From NCBI GenBank assembly GCA_022571985.1, contig JACZWU010000005.1:186001-250000 (forward strand): a stretch of DNA of 64,000 nt. Reading direction: 5' to 3'. Source of the DNA: Candidatus Zixiibacteriota bacterium. Lineage in GTDB: Bacteria > Zixibacteria > MSB-5A5 > GN15 > FEB-12. Under the pieces are notes generated by a model, which saw only the letters and a program-made list of their open reading frames with translations, had not been told where the DNA came from and did not search any database. Shown piece after piece: positions 1 through 9,177 of the stretch; positions within the stretch are counted from its first letter, which is position 1; every line of letters begins with the position of its first letter. The position numbers and the translations under genes are program-made.

Positions 1-1022
1 ACGTAATACTCGATTTTGTGTGTACCCTCGGGAACACCAGTCGTGCTAAAATAACCTTCGGCATCTGACTCAACTTTAATCCCCAGATCCGGGAATACTA
101 CCTCAGCGCCTTTAATGTAAGGTTTACCTTTTTTGTCTAATATCATGCCGGCGACTATTCCATCGCCGTTTCCAGGGCCGCTCAAAAACATCGATCCGAC
201 AATAAAGAGAACTATCACAAATGCTCCGGCAATACTGCTGAAAAGAAGGGCCGAATTGAGCTTCTTAGGCTGAAGATGATATTCCTTGCCGTTTAATGTC
301 AATTCATCATGTCGGGTCAGATGATGCCGCCCCAAAAGCTGAATATAGTTCTTGTAGAAATACGCCTTACCTTTGCTGCGAGATGTTTTGGGAGTCTCCC
401 CAAGACCTTCCAGAAGAGGCTTTTTGTCAATTTTGGGGATATCGGAACTGGCTTCTTCAGGGTTTTCCTGACTATCCAGTTCATTGAGTTTATTCCGGAT
501 TTTAGCTTTTTCTTCATCAGCAAGATGAACATTTTTACCGTACAAATTTTGCTCGATTTTCTTTAAATCTTCATCTGAAAGTTTATGGACTTTTTCGTCA
601 ACTTCGTCCGGATTTTTTTCAGGTTTATCTGAGGCCGATTTTGAAAGCTCCAAAACAGGTTCTGGTTTAACTTCTTTGCCGGAGCTGGTTTCTTCGGAAT
701 AGTCAGCTTCAGGGGGGAGGGTTGGTTCAGAGACGCCTATCGGATCATAGTCCATTAATTTATTGAGATCCCCTGTATGATCGTACGTCTCCTGGCTGGG
801 GCCAGGCTGATCTTTGGAGTCCTCAAAACCAGGCTTATCTCCTCCCACAAATTCTCTATCATCTGCAGGAACTTCTGTTACAACAATATCAAGTTGACCT
901 GTATCATCTGGCTCCTGGGAGCTGTCAGCCGGCAAGTTCTCCAGCGTGGTGCTGCATACAGAACAATTCCCTGTTTCTGTAATAATTTGCTCAGATTTGC
1001 ATCTGGGGCAATGCTTTAACAA
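1..1022 (-). CDS. Zinc-ribbon, membrane-anchored protein with carboxypeptidase-regulatory-like domain (3' end missing)
   Basis: The frame is open from a TTG start to the window edge (340 codons) and continues beyond it. AGGAG lies 8 bases before the TTG, which supports this unusual start. Residues 5-23 hold two CxxC pairs (CPRC, then CSVC), a zinc-ribbon pattern. A long acidic, Pro/Glu/Ser-rich and probably disordered stretch follows to about residue 225. One hydrophobic segment lies at about 258-280 (ALLFSSIAGAFVIVLFIVG). After it the sequence reads like a carboxypeptidase regulatory-like or PEGA-type beta-sandwich (VAGMILDKKGKPYIKGAEV, then EGYFSTTGVPEGTH). A cytoplasmic zinc ribbon joined through one membrane span to an extracytoplasmic beta domain is inferred. 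The function is unknown and the missing C-terminus may hold the effector domain. It is divergent from the next gene. Confidence 0.75.
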   Translation of the reverse strand, partial: MLKHCPRCKSEQIITETGNCSVCSTTLENLPADSSQEPDDTGQLDIVVTEVPADDREFVGGDKPGFEDSKDQPGPSQETYDHTGDLNKLMDYDPIGVSEPTLPPEADYSEETSSGKEVKPEPVLELSKSASDKPEKNPDEVDEKVHKLSDEDLKKIEQNLYGKNVHLADEEKAKIRNKLNELDSQENPEEASSDIPKIDKKPLLEGLGETPKTSRSKGKAYFYKNYIQLLGRHHLTRHDELTLNGKEYHLQPKKLNSALLFSSIAGAFVIVLFIVGSMFLSGPGNGDGIVAGMILDKKGKPYIKGAEVVFPDLGIKVESDAEGYFSTTGVPEGTHKIEYY

Positions 1023-1150
1023 TGTGCTGGCTCCTGACTTTTTTAGATTCTGTCACTTTATCGACCAAAATTTAAGTTTTCTTTAGATATTTGAAGCTCT
1101 CAAAGCGTCTGAATAAGATAGAGTTGTACAAAAAATGGGCTGTAAAGGGC

Positions 1151-1180
1151 TTGACACATGCTTAGCTTATAGCTTATCAT
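1151..1180 (+). promoter_or_regulatory. Candidate sigma-70-type promoter
   Basis: A perfect TTGACA (-35) is followed 18 bases later by TATCAT, five of six matches to the -10 consensus. It sits about 70 bases before the start of the downstream lipoprotein gene, in the intergenic region between two divergent genes. This is a motif match only. Confidence 0.45.
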
Positions 1181-1247
1181 TTGTGCTTATATTTTGAACA
1201 GGAACTTGTACATATAGACCCCTAGTTATTGGGGAGGAAGACTTATA

Positions 1248-2615
1248 ATGTCGAAAAGAATTAGACGGTTACTGATAATGGCAGCTCTTGTGGTAGCTAC
1301 TACTGTTTATTGGGGCTGCTCACAGCCGGCCGATGTCCTGGCTCCGTTTTCAACAAGCGAGGTTACCCTTAACCCTCAGGTACTGCCTGCTAATTTCCCC
1401 GGTATGCATTATCAATTATGGGTAGCAAATTCTCAGGACACCGTTTCTTTAGGGAAGTTTGCTTACGATAATTTCGAAAAGAAATTTCTGGAATTGAACG
1501 GTTCGCCAAGGGCAGATTCCAATTTGTTTACCTTGGATGGCAACATCTTTGATTTTTCGGAACTTTTTGTTTCTATCGAAGAAGACAATGATCCTGCGCC
1601 ATTATCCCCGGGTCCGATAATGCTCATTGATGATGTAACATTGCCGTCAGAAATTTCTGTCGACCTGGTTTTTCCACTCAGCGACATTCTCTGGGAAGCT
1701 ACAGCCCGATATAATATGGAAACGACTTCCGACAGCGATAGATTCGCTCTGGACGGATACGGCCTCTGGTTTGCCAGCTATCAGCAGCTTTTCGACTCTA
1801 TCAGAGATACTCTAAGCCTCGATTCTTTCTGGGTAGATACTACCTATGAGATTTTCCCGAGGGACACAGTTATTCCAAACCTGATTGGTATCAGCAACAT
1901 TACAAGTGGAGATACAACCCGCATATTTGGAGTTGATTCTTTTAACCATGCCATTATTAGATTTGTCCAAGCCGTTCAGATTGATACAGCTGCGGCCGGA
2001 GATTCTATACTGGTAACGATTCCCAATTTCATTTACACTATTGGCAGTTTATTTGCATTCAATTTTGATGAGTTTACTCAGGATAGTTTTGCGCTGCCTG
2101 AATACTCCGACTACGGCTGGAAATATAAAGGCTGGGTTGTATCGCCGACAGTGTCACCAAGTGCAGTGGGCAGCGCTACCTTGCCTGCCTGGCGACCTAA
2201 TTCACCTAATGATTCATTGATGCCGGGTATCAGCGGAGGGCTTTTGACCACTGGAACATTCAGCAAGATAAATAAGCCCGATGATAATAATCCGTATGTT
2301 GCCGGCCCCAGATTGCCGCAATTCCCTGGAGAAGATTTTATTGCAAACCTGCCGGGAGGCATGAACACCGGCAATTGGGGAGGTCTGGTACCTTTAAGCA
2401 GCGGCAACTCAGGGACTGTCTTTATTTCACTTGAACCAACAAACTTCGTAACCGATACTACCAATTTCCCTCTGATTGCATTCATGGCCGACGTTCCTCC
2501 TGTAAGAGATTCTATTACTGCAACGGTTGTAATAATAAATATGCAAAATAGAACTCAGACGAACGATCCGTTTATAGGATTTCCCCGCATAAGAGTGGAT
2601 ATCAAGGCGTTTTAA
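1248..2615 (+). CDS. Predicted lipoprotein, function unknown
   Basis: The 455-residue protein has a charged start (MSKRIRR), a hydrophobic stretch and a cysteine at about residue 24 (VYWGC). This fits a lipoprotein signal peptide, although Trp at the -2 position is unusual. The rest is Asp/Ser/Thr-rich, without membrane segments or a motif I recognise, and it ends in a beta-strand-like tail with a terminal Phe. The composition suggests a beta-rich surface or periplasmic protein of the kind common in FCB bacteria. A strong GGGGAGGAAG ribosome-binding site precedes the ATG. A promoter-like sequence lies upstream and a hairpin terminator follows the stop, so the gene is probably monocistronic. 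No function is proposed. Confidence 0.8.
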   Translation: MSKRIRRLLIMAALVVATTVYWGCSQPADVLAPFSTSEVTLNPQVLPANFPGMHYQLWVANSQDTVSLGKFAYDNFEKKFLELNGSPRADSNLFTLDGNIFDFSELFVSIEEDNDPAPLSPGPIMLIDDVTLPSEISVDLVFPLSDILWEATARYNMETTSDSDRFALDGYGLWFASYQQLFDSIRDTLSLDSFWVDTTYEIFPRDTVIPNLIGISNITSGDTTRIFGVDSFNHAIIRFVQAVQIDTAAAGDSILVTIPNFIYTIGSLFAFNFDEFTQDSFALPEYSDYGWKYKGWVVSPTVSPSAVGSATLPAWRPNSPNDSLMPGISGGLLTTGTFSKINKPDDNNPYVAGPRLPQFPGEDFIANLPGGMNTGNWGGLVPLSSGNSGTVFISLEPTNFVTDTTNFPLIAFMADVPPVRDSITATVVIINMQNRTQTNDPFIGFPRIRVDIKAF

Positions 2616-2650
2616 GAGAGTATTTGAGAATATTGATTTAGATAATAGTA

Positions 2651-2685
2651 AAAGAGGCTGGTTATGATTAACCGGCCTCTTTTTA
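2651..2685 (+). terminator. Rho-independent terminator
   Basis: AAAGAGGC and GCCTCTTT form the arms of a hairpin extended by TGGTTA/TAACCG around a short loop, followed by a T run. It lies 35 bases after the lipoprotein stop codon. Confidence 0.75.
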
Positions 2686-2823
2686 TTTACAATAACCCCT
2701 CAAAACATTGAAATAACTTGCCATTGAAATCAGGAGCGGATATATTCGAGGCTTGTAAATTTAAGATAGTCATATAGTTGATAACTATTTAATTTTGATA
2801 ACGTTAAACGGGAGAAAAGACTA

Positions 2824-4824
2824 ATGGACACAGGTTTGATGGCTGCACTGATTGGCGCTGTTGGGCTTATTTTTGCCTTAATTCTCTTCTTGTGGATTAA
2901 GAATAAACCGACCGGAACAGACCTCATGCGAGAGATTTCCGATGTAATTCATCAGGGAGCCATGGTCTTTCTGAAACGGGAATATTCTATCCTGCTAATC
3001 TTCATTATTATTGTATTCGCTATGCTTTTCTGGAAGATCTCTGCCCAGACAGCTTATGCATTTATGGGCGGTGCCGGCTGCTCAATGCTGGCCGGATTTT
3101 TCGGCATGAAAGCTGCAACCCGGGCTAATGTACGCACAACCGCCGCGGCTAAAGATTTCGGGGAGAGCCAGGCTCTGTCCATTGCTTTTACCGGAGGGGC
3201 GGTTATGGGAATGTCCGTAGCTTCGCTCGGTCTGGTTGGTATGGGTATCGTTTTTTATTATTTCGGTAATCCTGAATCTTCATCTGTTATCTCCGGGTTT
3301 GCCATGGGGGCTTCATCAATAGCTCTTTTTGCCCGTGTCGGCGGAGGTATTTTTACCAAAGCAGCCGATGTTGGCGCTGATCTGGTGGGAAAATTAGAAG
3401 CTGGTATTCCTGAAGATGATCCCAGGAACCCGGCTGTTATAGCTGATAATGTTGGCGATAACGTCGGTGATACGGCCGGAATGGGTGCTGACTTGTTCGA
3501 ATCCTATGTCGGCTCTGTCATAGCCACCATCGCTATTGCTGCAACTCTGAGTGGAGGAACTTCAATGGCCATGTCTGTTGCTGCCGCGCGTGAGTCATAT
3601 ATGCAGCTGCCTCTATTAATAGTGGCTTTTGGAGCGCTGGCGTCAATACTGGGTATTCTGTCAGTTCATGTTTTCACTAAGATGAACCCGGCCATGGTAT
3701 TAAGACTTGTTACTTATGTTGGTGCTGCTGTAATGCTGGGAGGGACCTGGTTTATCATAAAAGAATTAAATATACGTCAGGAAGTTTTTTGGGCGGTCTT
3801 TGCCGGAAATGTTGCCGGAATAATCTTAGGTATTTTAACCGAATACTATACCTCAGCCAAACCTATCAGGGATATTGCAGATGCTTCCAAAACCGGTTCT
3901 GCAACCAATATTATTTCAGGACTTGCTATCGGCATGGAATCTGTGGTGCTGCCGATTTTGGTTATCTGCGTGACAATTTATGTAGGCTTCGAGTTTGCCG
4001 GACTGTATGGAATTGGCATTGCCGGTGTGGGCATGCTGGCTACAATCGGGGTAACTATGTCTGTCGATGCTTACGGCCCTATTGCTGATAATGCCGGCGG
4101 TATATCAGAGATGGCCGGTCTGGGACCAGAAGTCCGCAAGACAACTGATAAACTTGACTCACTTGGTAATACTACTGCCGCTATTGGCAAAGGCTTTGCG
4201 ATCGGTTCGGCAGCCTTAACCGCTCTGGCTTTGTTCTCTGCTTATTCCAGCGCAGTCGGGCTGACCAGTATTAATATTCTGGATGTAAAAGTTGTCATAG
4301 GATTCTTTATCGGAGGCGCTCTGCCGTTCTTGGTGGCAGCCCTGACCATGAAAGCTGTCGGCAGGGCAGCGGCACAAATGGTCGCCGAAGTGCGCAGGCA
4401 GTTTAAAGAAATTGTTGGTCTGATGGAAGGCACAGCTAAACCGGATACAGCCCGCTGCATTGATATAGCCACCCGCGGAGCTCTCAAGCAGATGATCGCT
4501 CCCGGACTTGTGGCCATATTTGCTCCGATCGTAGTCGGACTTATTCTTGACAAAGAGGCTTTGGGAGGCATGCTGGCAGGCGCTACTATGTCCGGCGTAA
4601 TGCTGGCATTAATGATGGCCAATGCCGGAGGCGCCTGGGACAACGCCAAAAAGTATATTGAAGCCGGCGCTCATGGCGGAAAAGGCTCCGATGCTCATAA
4701 AGCTGCAGTTGTCGGTGATACTGTTGGTGATCCGTTTAAGGATACTTCCGGACCATCGATGAATATTCTGATAAAGCTGATGGCTATAGTATCACTTGTG
4801 GTTGGGCCATATTTATTTAATTAG
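2824..4824 (+). CDS. hppA: Membrane-bound ion-pumping pyrophosphatase, K+-dependent type
   Basis: The 666-residue integral membrane protein couples hydrolysis of pyrophosphate to pumping of H+ or Na+ across the membrane. The substrate-binding signature is at about residues 180-190 (DVGADLVGK), followed by the acidic [11 protein letters not shown] and [10 protein letters not shown] motifs. The segment [10 protein letters not shown] near residue 446 has Ala where K+-independent enzymes carry Lys, which places it in the K+-dependent subfamily. ADLFESYVG puts the membrane Glu three residues after the Asp, as in the Thermotoga Na+-pump type, but sequence alone does not decide the ion. About 16 hydrophobic segments and normal length. 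GGGAGA precedes the ATG. It is likely monocistronic, with a hairpin after the stop, and would recover energy from PPi released in biosynthesis. Confidence 0.97.
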   Translation: MDTGLMAALIGAVGLIFALILFLWIKNKPTGTDLMREISDVIHQGAMVFLKREYSILLIFIIIVFAMLFWKISAQTAYAFMGGAGCSMLAGFFGMKAATRANVRTTAAAKDFGESQALSIAFTGGAVMGMSVASLGLVGMGIVFYYFGNPESSSVISGFAMGASSIALFARVGGGIFTKAADVGADLVGKLEAGIPEDDPRNPAVIADNVGDNVGDTAGMGADLFESYVGSVIATIAIAATLSGGTSMAMSVAAARESYMQLPLLIVAFGALASILGILSVHVFTKMNPAMVLRLVTYVGAAVMLGGTWFIIKELNIRQEVFWAVFAGNVAGIILGILTEYYTSAKPIRDIADASKTGSATNIISGLAIGMESVVLPILVICVTIYVGFEFAGLYGIGIAGVGMLATIGVTMSVDAYGPIADNAGGISEMAGLGPEVRKTTDKLDSLGNTTAAIGKGFAIGSAALTALALFSAYSSAVGLTSINILDVKVVIGFFIGGALPFLVAALTMKAVGRAAAQMVAEVRRQFKEIVGLMEGTAKPDTARCIDIATRGALKQMIAPGLVAIFAPIVVGLILDKEALGGMLAGATMSGVMLALMMANAGGAWDNAKKYIEAGAHGGKGSDAHKAAVVGDTVGDPFKDTSGPSMNILIKLMAIVSLVVGPYLFN

Positions 4825-4898
4825 GACGAAAGATTTATAGATAGTGTTCTAATAGAGAAATAATTCATGTTTTTCTTAAAACACAGGATTTAGCTCTT

Positions 4899-4926
4899 GC
4901 CCACGACTATTGTAATAGTCGTGGGC
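4899..4926 (+). terminator. Hairpin terminator after hppA
   Basis: A 13-base arm (GCCCACGACTATT) is followed after two bases by its exact complement, then by a T-rich stretch. The stem is strong and the T tract is weak, so either termination or 3'-end protection is possible. Confidence 0.65.
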
Positions 4927-5013
4927 ATTTGCTATTTTGAGCCATGAGATTCATTTTGAAACAATTTAGCTTTAGGGGCGTACACTTAAAACAATGAAAT
5001 GGGGAGAGTACTA

Positions 5014-5727
5014 ATGGATTTGCCGGAACAATCGCAAATTTTGCCGGTAGCAAAGAAAGAAAGCAATCTTGGCCTAAAAGGGATTGTGGAAGTTTTTTAT
5101 CAGCCCGCGAAATTATTTGAAAGAATAAAAGACGAGCCTAAGATATTAGTCCCCTGGATATTTTTCTTTTTGCTTATTTTTTCGTTAATTTATCTGGTTT
5201 CTGACCTCATGGTCGAAATGCAGATGGAAGTAATGCGAGAAAAATTTGCAGGTCAGGTGCAAACTTCCGCAGATGTTTCGTCTAAAGATATGATAAAATG
5301 GTCAACAATTATACTTATTCCCCTGGCGTTTATGCTGGCTCCGCTAATTGCGGCAGCGCTGGCCTTGTTTTTTGGAAATGTAGTCATGGAAGGTCGCGCT
5401 AAATTCAAGCAGCTGCTTTCGGTTATGATCTATGGTGAAATAGTATATGTACTTGGGTCTTTGATGCTGGCGCCTCTGATACTGGCCAAAGGGAGTCTGA
5501 ATGTAACGATATCATTAGCGGCCCTGCTTCAAGATGTACAGGTTCAAGACCCATTATATGTGGCGCTTTCAAAAATCGGTGCATTCCATATTTGGGAAAT
5601 TATGATAATAGGCATAGGACTTTCAATTATTTACGGATTTTCCCGCAACAAAGGTTACACTTTAGCGGTCTTATCCATGGGAATGATATCTATAACGCAT
5701 GCTCTGGTGGAGCTGGCGTTCGGATAA
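5014..5727 (+). CDS. Yip1-family membrane protein
   Basis: The 237-residue protein begins with a short polar segment and then carries the pattern typical of bacterial Yip1-domain proteins (VEVFYQPAKLFERIKDEPK, followed directly by PWIFFFLLIF). Five hydrophobic helices follow. An upstream in-frame ATG at 4999 exists, but GGGGAG at 5001-5006 is an ideal ribosome-binding site 7 bases before the ATG at 5014, so the shorter start is chosen. It precedes the TolC/MacAB-type operon with a 37-base gap and may be co-transcribed with it. Yip1-domain proteins of bacteria often lie beside ABC exporters, but their function is not established. Confidence 0.8.
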   Translation: MDLPEQSQILPVAKKESNLGLKGIVEVFYQPAKLFERIKDEPKILVPWIFFFLLIFSLIYLVSDLMVEMQMEVMREKFAGQVQTSADVSSKDMIKWSTIILIPLAFMLAPLIAAALALFFGNVVMEGRAKFKQLLSVMIYGEIVYVLGSLMLAPLILAKGSLNVTISLAALLQDVQVQDPLYVALSKIGAFHIWEIMIIGIGLSIIYGFSRNKGYTLAVLSMGMISITHALVELAFG

Positions 5728-5764
5728 AGTATAAGTATATATAAATTGACGAAGGAGAAATTTA

Positions 5765-7138
5765 ATGCGACTCAGATATGCAGTCATAACACTTCTAATA
5801 ATTTCTGTTCTCTCAGGCGTAACTGTTGTATCAGCCGAAACTCTGACGCTCGACCAATGTATTGAGCATGCCCTGAAAACCCGTGCCAATGTAATAATTG
5901 CACGTGGCAGGGAGTCTCTTGCGGGAAAGGACAAGCTGAGAGCTTTTGGAAGGTTTTTACCGACCGTTGATGCTACATATAATTACAATAGAGGACGTCA
6001 ATTTAATATTAGTCCTATGTCCGGTGACCAGTTTAAGGATACTATTATAGTAACTACCATCGGTGGGGAAACTGCCAGAGACGTTTTCAGTATTCCGATT
6101 ACGTTTAGAGACGAACAAGACCTTGGTCCGGACAAGAGTTTGACCTTATCGGCAGGAGCTACTTTTAGTTTTTCCAATGTGTTCAACTATCTTGGCGCCA
6201 GAGCAAGTCACGGTGCTGCTCATCTGGCCGCAATAGACACCGAGCAGGAGCTGATATATCAGGTAAAAACGGCATATTATAACTATCTCCGTGCTGTTCA
6301 GAGTGAAGAAGTAAACGAGCAGGCTGTCGAAAGAAGTAAAGAACAGCTGAAGCTGGTAGAGTCACGTTATGAACTTGGTTCTGCAGCTTACTCAGATGTA
6401 TTAAGCCAGCGGGTACAGTACGGGACTGACAGGCTGGAACTGCTAAAAGCTCGGAATAACACTTCGACTTCGAAAGCGCTGCTTTCCTATACAGCCGGAC
6501 TGGACCCAAATAAAGAAGTAGAATTTTCAACAGTCGATGATATACGAGAGTACGAAGGAACCCTGGAGCAGGCAACGAATTTCGGAATTTCTCATGAGCC
6601 GGGATATTTGTCAAATCTAAAGAATTACTCGGCTTCCCGCTACGGCGTCAAAACTACCTTGGCCGAATATCTCCCGAGTATTACTGCTTTTGCCAGATAC
6701 ACAGATTTTGTTGGTACCCAGGCATTCCCGGTAGTTTTTGAGTATTCATTTAATTCGTTAACTTATGGTTTTCAAATATCTTACAGTATCTTTGACGGTT
6801 TTGGCAAACAAAGAGAAATAGGACGCTCAAAAATCAGCCGCAATAATGCCAGAGCCACCTTGTCGGACGCAAAGAATGCAGTAGTGCAGCAGATCAGGAC
6901 CGCTTATGCGGATATTCAAAACCAAAAAGAAGGTCTTTTGGTAGCAGAAGAAACAGTTGCGGCCGCGGAAGAAGATATGAAAATAGTACAGGAGAGATAT
7001 AATCTTGGCGCTGCCACAATTCTGGATCTGCTGAAGGCGCAGGAAAATTTGAAAAGAGCGCAAGTCTCTTTTATAAACACAAGATTCTCACTCAATTTAT
7101 CAATAGCAAATCTGGATAATTCCATGGGGAAACCGTAA
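5765..7138 (+). CDS. TolC-family outer membrane efflux protein
   Basis: This 457-residue protein would form the outer-membrane channel of a tripartite exporter. A signal peptide ending near ALA-like VVSAE is followed by the first repeat opening with LTLDQCIEHALK, a hallmark of the outer membrane efflux protein family. The second half repeats the pattern, with long coiled helices (about 165-235 and 370-440, including VVQQIRTAYADIQNQKEGLL) and the closing NLGAATILDLLKAQENL segment. GAAGGAG precedes the ATG. It is the first gene of the set followed by a periplasmic adaptor, an ABC ATPase and three permeases, so it is the likely channel partner of that exporter. Confidence 0.93.
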   Translation: MRLRYAVITLLIISVLSGVTVVSAETLTLDQCIEHALKTRANVIIARGRESLAGKDKLRAFGRFLPTVDATYNYNRGRQFNISPMSGDQFKDTIIVTTIGGETARDVFSIPITFRDEQDLGPDKSLTLSAGATFSFSNVFNYLGARASHGAAHLAAIDTEQELIYQVKTAYYNYLRAVQSEEVNEQAVERSKEQLKLVESRYELGSAAYSDVLSQRVQYGTDRLELLKARNNTSTSKALLSYTAGLDPNKEVEFSTVDDIREYEGTLEQATNFGISHEPGYLSNLKNYSASRYGVKTTLAEYLPSITAFARYTDFVGTQAFPVVFEYSFNSLTYGFQISYSIFDGFGKQREIGRSKISRNNARATLSDAKNAVVQQIRTAYADIQNQKEGLLVAEETVAAAEEDMKIVQERYNLGAATILDLLKAQENLKRAQVSFINTRFSLNLSIANLDNSMGKP

Positions 7139-7164
7139 CCCGAAAAGAGGTATAATTAATTGTT

Positions 7165-8475
7165 ATGAAAAAGAAAATACTGATATTTGGATCGATTGGG
7201 ATCGTGGCAGTGGCGCTGCTTGTCATGAGCCTGATGTCTAACAATGAAGACAAAGTAAAAGTCACCTCTGCCGAAGTCGAAAGCCGCGACATAATCGAGA
7301 TAGTTTCAGCTTCCGGCAGAGTTGAACCAAAGACCAAAGTTGATATAACCGCACAAATTAATGGCGAGATAGTCCGGCTGGCCGTCAAAGAAGGTGACCC
7401 GGTATCGATGGGAGACCTTTTGATAGTCCTGGACACAGTACAACTTCGCTCAGATGTAAATCAGGCAAAATATAATTTGAATGAAGTCAATGCCAGGCTT
7501 GAAGGTGCTCGCGCAACATTGGAGCAGGCCAAAGATGAATATGACCGCCAGCAGAGACTCTTTGATAAGTCCCTTACATCCCAAACCGCCTATACCGACG
7601 CCAAATACAGATACCTGAATGCCAAATCAACAGAAAAAGCAACGGTTGCCCAGTCGAAGCAGTCACAATACAGATATGAAAAAGTAATGGACAATCTTGG
7701 TAAGGCTACGATTGTTGCTCCGATGAACGGCGTGGTTACTTTCGTTGATTGTGAAGTTGGTGAGATCGCCCCTGCCCAAACCGGTTTTAACCAGGGCAAA
7801 ACTTTGATGACAGTTTCAGATTTGAGCCTGTTTGAAGTTGAAGTAGAGGTTGATGAGACAGAAATCAATAAAGTGCAGTTAAATCAGGAAGTTGAGATTG
7901 AAGTGGATGCGTTTCCTGACACTACTTTTGCCGGAACAGTTGTTGAAATTGGCAATACTGCTGTTGTCAGTCGTGCCGGAACACAGGATCAAGCCACGAA
8001 TTTTAGAGTAATGGTAGTTTTTGCTGACAGCGACGTCTCAGTACGACCGGGCATGTCCGCGACAGTTGACATTACTACCAGCAGACGTGAAGAGGCTGTC
8101 TCGGTTCCTTTTAGTGCAGTGGTCATGCGTTCATTTGATATGGATTCACTCCTGGCGGCCAGGGAACAAAGACAGTCAGCCGGCACAACTTTGGTTAACG
8201 AAGTTAACGCTGCCGAAAACGGTGATCTGGACGAAGACAAGCCTAAGAAAAAAAAGGATGTTGAGCGCAAGGATTTGCGTGGTGTTTTTGTAATAAAAGA
8301 TGGGAAAGCTCGGTTTGTAGAAATTAAAACGGGCATTGCGGATCAGAAGTTCATTGAAATAACTTCCGGTCTGGAGCCGGGAGACTCTGTAGTAGCCGGT
8401 CCTTATAAATCATTAAGAAAAATCAAAGATGGCGACGCCCTTGAAGTACAAAAAGATGAAGAGGATAAAGAATAA
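7165..8475 (+). CDS. HlyD/MacA-type periplasmic adaptor (membrane fusion protein)
   Basis: The 436-residue adaptor joins an inner-membrane ABC permease to an outer-membrane channel. One N-terminal membrane anchor spans about residues 5-25. The first half of the lipoyl domain follows (GRVEPKTKVDITAQINGEIV, VKEGDPVSMGDLLIVLD), then a coiled-coil hairpin at about 95-175 and the second lipoyl half (ATIVAPMNGVVT). A beta-barrel and a membrane-proximal domain end the protein. A charged low-complexity insert (about residues 350-375, with KPKKKK) interrupts the C-terminal part. The stop codon directly abuts the ATG of the ATPase gene, indicating translational coupling. Confidence 0.93.
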   Translation: MKKKILIFGSIGIVAVALLVMSLMSNNEDKVKVTSAEVESRDIIEIVSASGRVEPKTKVDITAQINGEIVRLAVKEGDPVSMGDLLIVLDTVQLRSDVNQAKYNLNEVNARLEGARATLEQAKDEYDRQQRLFDKSLTSQTAYTDAKYRYLNAKSTEKATVAQSKQSQYRYEKVMDNLGKATIVAPMNGVVTFVDCEVGEIAPAQTGFNQGKTLMTVSDLSLFEVEVEVDETEINKVQLNQEVEIEVDAFPDTTFAGTVVEIGNTAVVSRAGTQDQATNFRVMVVFADSDVSVRPGMSATVDITTSRREEAVSVPFSAVVMRSFDMDSLLAAREQRQSAGTTLVNEVNAAENGDLDEDKPKKKKDVERKDLRGVFVIKDGKARFVEIKTGIADQKFIEITSGLEPGDSVVAGPYKSLRKIKDGDALEVQKDEEDKE

Positions 8476-9159
8476 ATGGCTCTTATAGTAACCAAAGATG
8501 TCTGGAGAACTTATGATATGGGGCATGAAAAGGTTCATGCTCTGCGGGGAGTCTCTATAGTAATTGAAAAGGGAGAATATGTTGCCATAATGGGACCATC
8601 TGGTTCCGGCAAATCGACCCTGATGAATCTCATAGGCTGCCTGGATACTCCCTCACGAGGGGACTACTATCTTAACAACAAAGCTGTCAACACTCTTGAT
8701 GACGATGAACTGGCTAATATAAGAAACCGTGAGATAGGATTTGTTTTCCAGACGTTCAATCTCCTGCCCAGGGCTACATCGCTGCACAATGTAGAGCTGC
8801 CTCTGATATACAACGGAACATCTACTGAAGAGAGAATTATCAAAGCCAAAGAAGCCCTGGCAAAAGTTGATTTAGAAGACAGAATAACTCACAAACCGAA
8901 CGAACTTTCCGGAGGGGAAAGGCAGAGAGTTGCTATCGCACGCGCGCTGGTTAATAATCCTTCCTTGATTCTGGCCGACGAACCGACCGGTAACCTTGAC
9001 AGTAAAACCTCAGAAGAGATTATGAGACTGTTTGACAAGCTGCATTCGCAGGGAAATACAATAATTACTGTCACCCACGAACAGAGTGTCGCCAGCCATG
9101 CCCATCGGATTATATCACTATTTGACGGTGAAGTTGCCAACGATAAGAGAATCAATTAG
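8476..9159 (+). CDS. MacB/LolD-type ABC transporter ATP-binding subunit
   Basis: The 227-residue ATPase has Walker [10 protein letters not shown] at residues 40-48, the Q-loop in [10 protein letters not shown], the signature LSGGERQ at 144-150, and Walker B ILADEP at 165-170 with the GNLD D-loop. This is the subfamily that powers MacB- and LolCDE-type mechanotransmission permeases. The ATPase is a separate polypeptide rather than fused to the permease as in E. coli MacB. It starts immediately after the adaptor stop and is followed 18 bases later by the first of three permease genes, for which it is the only ATPase nearby. Confidence 0.96.
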   Translation: MALIVTKDVWRTYDMGHEKVHALRGVSIVIEKGEYVAIMGPSGSGKSTLMNLIGCLDTPSRGDYYLNNKAVNTLDDDELANIRNREIGFVFQTFNLLPRATSLHNVELPLIYNGTSTEERIIKAKEALAKVDLEDRITHKPNELSGGERQRVAIARALVNNPSLILADEPTGNLDSKTSEEIMRLFDKLHSQGNTIITVTHEQSVASHAHRIISLFDGEVANDKRIN

Positions 9160-9177
9160 CAAAGCGGTAAACTTGAA

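Noticed and set aside
6183-6614. Minus-strand frame of 143 residues inside the TolC gene
   Set aside because: It lies entirely antisense to conserved TolC-family coding sequence and shows no signal of its own.
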